This document shows, piece after piece, positions 13,262 to 14,752 of a stretch of DNA of 14,752 nucleotides. The first letter of the stretch is position 1; every line of letters begins with the position of its first letter. Source of the DNA: JACDDK01 sp038198445 (GTDB lineage Bacteria; Actinomycetota; Rubrobacteria; Rubrobacterales; Rubrobacteraceae); the NCBI GenBank assembly GCA_038198445.1, contig JBBPZZ010000071.1, positions 1 through 14,752 on the forward strand, in the 5' to 3' direction. The notes beneath the pieces are model-generated. The model did not search any database. It was given only the letters and a program-made list of their open reading frames with translations, and was not told the DNA's origin. The translations under genes were made by a program, and so were the position numbers.

Positions 13262-14665
13262 GTGCCGATCCGCTGGAGACTAACCCTCTTCAACGCCCTG
13301 GCGATAGGCGCAATCCTGATATTCCTGGGCGTACTGCTCTACGCGCTGCTGCGGAATGCCCTGCCGTCAAGCGTCGAGGATACCGTGCAGGCGCGGGCGC
13401 TTGAGGCCGCCCGGATCACGCAATCCGGGGAGACATTGAGCAAGGAAAAGATCGAACGCCTCACCCTGAACGGCGTCTACGTGATAGCGCGCGACAAGAA
13501 AGGCCATACCCTGACCGAAACAGTGGCCCTCGTCTCCCAGAAAGATAATAAAGACCGGCTCTGGCGCCGGGCGCTTGACTCGGACAAGCCCGCCGGAGGC
13601 ACCGCGAACCTCTCGCCGGAGCCGCCGGACTACGTCTACGCCGTACCTGTAAAGACCCCCGATGGGACCGTCCGCGTAGTCGAGGCGGGTAAGTCTTACG
13701 AGAACGCCCAGGAGGCGCTGGACCTGTTCGTCACCTTCATGGCGGCGGGGGTGCTGGCGGCGCTGCTGCTCGCGGTGGGAGGAGCGTATCTCCTGGCACG
13801 CGCGGCGCTCTCTCCCATCGAGGCCATCGTCGGCTCCGCCCGTCAGATCACTGAAGGCGACCTCTCTCGCCGTTTGCCCGTAGCCCACTCGAAAGACGAG
13901 ATAGGCCGTCTCACGACCACCATTAACGACCTCCTGGCACGCCTGGAAGCGGCCTTCGCCCGCCAGGAGGAGACTCTGGCGCGCCAGCGGCGCTTCGTCG
14001 CGGACGCCGGCCATGAGCTGCGTACTCCCCTCACCTCCATAAGAGGCTACGCCCGGATGCTGAAGGAGTGGGGCATAGACGACTCCGAGACCGCCCGCGA
14101 GAGCGCCGCCGCGATAGGCCGGGAGTCAGAGCGGATGCGGGAGCTGGTCGAGGAGCTGCTCGCCCTGGCCCGTGGCGACGAGGGCGCGCCCCTGGAACTC
14201 TCGCCTCACGACCTCGGTGACGTGGCCTCCGAAGCGACCGAAATGGCGCGGGCCGCCGCTGGAAAACTCTCCATAACCTACGTCCCTCCGGAGGACGAAG
14301 TAGAAGCCGGATACGACCGCGGTCGTATCCGGCAGGCGGCCTCCATCCTGCTCGACAACGCCGTGAAGTACACCCCGGAGGACGGCGCCGTAATCGTGAC
14401 CGCGCGCCGGAGAGACGGACGGGCCGAACTCGAAGTCGCGGACACGGGCATCGGCATCTCCGAGGAGCAACTTCCGTACGTCTTCGAGCGTTTCCACCGG
14501 GCGGACCCGTCCCGGACCAGGAGCGGCGCTGGATTGGGGCTGTCCATAGCCCGGCAGATCGCCGAGGCTCATGGCGGCGGCGTCCGCGCCGTTAGCGAAC
14601 CTAACAAAGGGTCCACTTTCATCCTCGAAATCCCTCGAAGCGGCCCCGCGCCTCATCCGCATTAA
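13262..14665 (+). CDS. Sensor histidine kinase 3 (HAMP, HisKA, HATPase)
   Basis: A 467-residue membrane kinase beginning at GTG 13262 after a GGGAGG ribosome site. Helix 1 is at about 8-30, an extracytoplasmic sensor at about 32-153, helix 2 at about 155-180 and HAMP at about 181-234. The phosphoacceptor is H251 in DAGHELRTPLTSI. The ATPase domain has N366 in LLDNAVKYTPEDG, D394 in the G1 box, FERFHRA and the G2 box GAGLGLSIARQI. All catalytic residues are present. The sensor shares SGETLS, ERLTLNGVYVIARDK and DYVYAVPV with kinase 2, so the whole receptor, not only the kinase core, is related. It pairs with regulator 3. Only one base of variation is seen in the canonical H box region (GHE in place of SHE), which is common in actinobacteria. 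Confidence 0.96.
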   Translation: MPIRWRLTLFNALAIGAILIFLGVLLYALLRNALPSSVEDTVQARALEAARITQSGETLSKEKIERLTLNGVYVIARDKKGHTLTETVALVSQKDNKDRLWRRALDSDKPAGGTANLSPEPPDYVYAVPVKTPDGTVRVVEAGKSYENAQEALDLFVTFMAAGVLAALLLAVGGAYLLARAALSPIEAIVGSARQITEGDLSRRLPVAHSKDEIGRLTTTINDLLARLEAAFARQEETLARQRRFVADAGHELRTPLTSIRGYARMLKEWGIDDSETARESAAAIGRESERMRELVEELLALARGDEGAPLELSPHDLGDVASEATEMARAAAGKLSITYVPPEDEVEAGYDRGRIRQAASILLDNAVKYTPEDGAVIVTARRRDGRAELEVADTGIGISEEQLPYVFERFHRADPSRTRSGAGLGLSIARQIAEAHGGGVRAVSEPNKGSTFILEIPRSGPAPHPH

Positions 14666-14703
14666 CCTACTTGTAAAGGCGCGTTCGACCTCTTGTTACA
14701 CGC

Positions 14704-14736
14704 TCTTACCGTTTTCTTAGTATTAAGTGGGATGCT
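14704..14736 (+). promoter_or_regulatory. Promoter E with 11-base direct repeat near the right edge
   Basis: TCTTA at 14704-14708 and 14715-14719 are 11 bases apart. GATGCT at 14731-14736 lies at the expected 16-base distance but is a weak -10. The orientation points to a plus-strand gene beyond the window, which cannot be seen. Confidence 0.45.
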
Positions 14737-14752
14737 CGTTGCCGCGGTCAGC

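Noticed and set aside
1..14752. CRISPR arrays, tRNA or rRNA genes, transposases, integrases and toxin-antitoxin pairs
   Set aside because: Looked for and not seen. The only repeats noted are the 11-base promoter repeats and the paralogous gene copies.

Overview
The window looks like chromosomal DNA from a high-GC actinobacterium. The style of the histidine kinases and response regulators resembles Rubrobacter, but that is recalled resemblance, not a database match. The content is envelope sensing and export: three two-component systems (one cut by the left edge), two ABC transporters of different families, a PepSY protein, a lipoprotein and small membrane proteins. No tRNA, rRNA, CRISPR array, transposase or integrase was seen.

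Layout. On the minus strand, 4154 to 1088 is a four-gene operon: ABC-2 type ATPase, permease with a C-terminal beta-rich domain, a 58-residue membrane protein and a 116-residue unknown. It is followed on the same strand by response regulator 1 (902-225) and the start of histidine kinase 1 (221 to the edge). Divergently, response regulator 2 and kinase 2 run 4430-6518, followed by a secreted PepSY protein at 6688-7017. A bidirectional terminator near 7048-7087 separates this from a minus-strand operon (11781 to 7146): lipoprotein, two MacB/LolD-like ATPases and an 885-residue FtsX-type permease, with start and stop codons touching or overlapping. Divergent again, 12068-14665 holds a four-helix membrane protein, a strong terminator, response regulator 3 and kinase 3.

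The main result of the hunt is a shared promoter architecture. Five intergenic places carry two or three copies of TCTNA spaced exactly 11 bases apart, in the same orientation as the downstream gene, with a plausible -10 hexamer starting 16 bases after the last copy. A sixth copy at the right edge points out of the window. An 11-base tandem repeat is the expected binding pattern of OmpR/PhoB-family regulators. All three regulators here are 225 residues long with almost identical recognition helices, so they may share one operator sequence. The simplest model, which is inference, is an auto-regulated and possibly cross-wired sensory cluster that switches on its own kinases, two ABC exporters, a lipoprotein, a PepSY protein and a small membrane protein.

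Base composition differs across the window. The ABC-2 operon is much poorer in GC (52 of 120 bases at 1501-1620) than the FtsX operon (41 of 60 at 8101-8160) or kinase 3 (46 of 60 at 13741-13800), which hints at separate origins.
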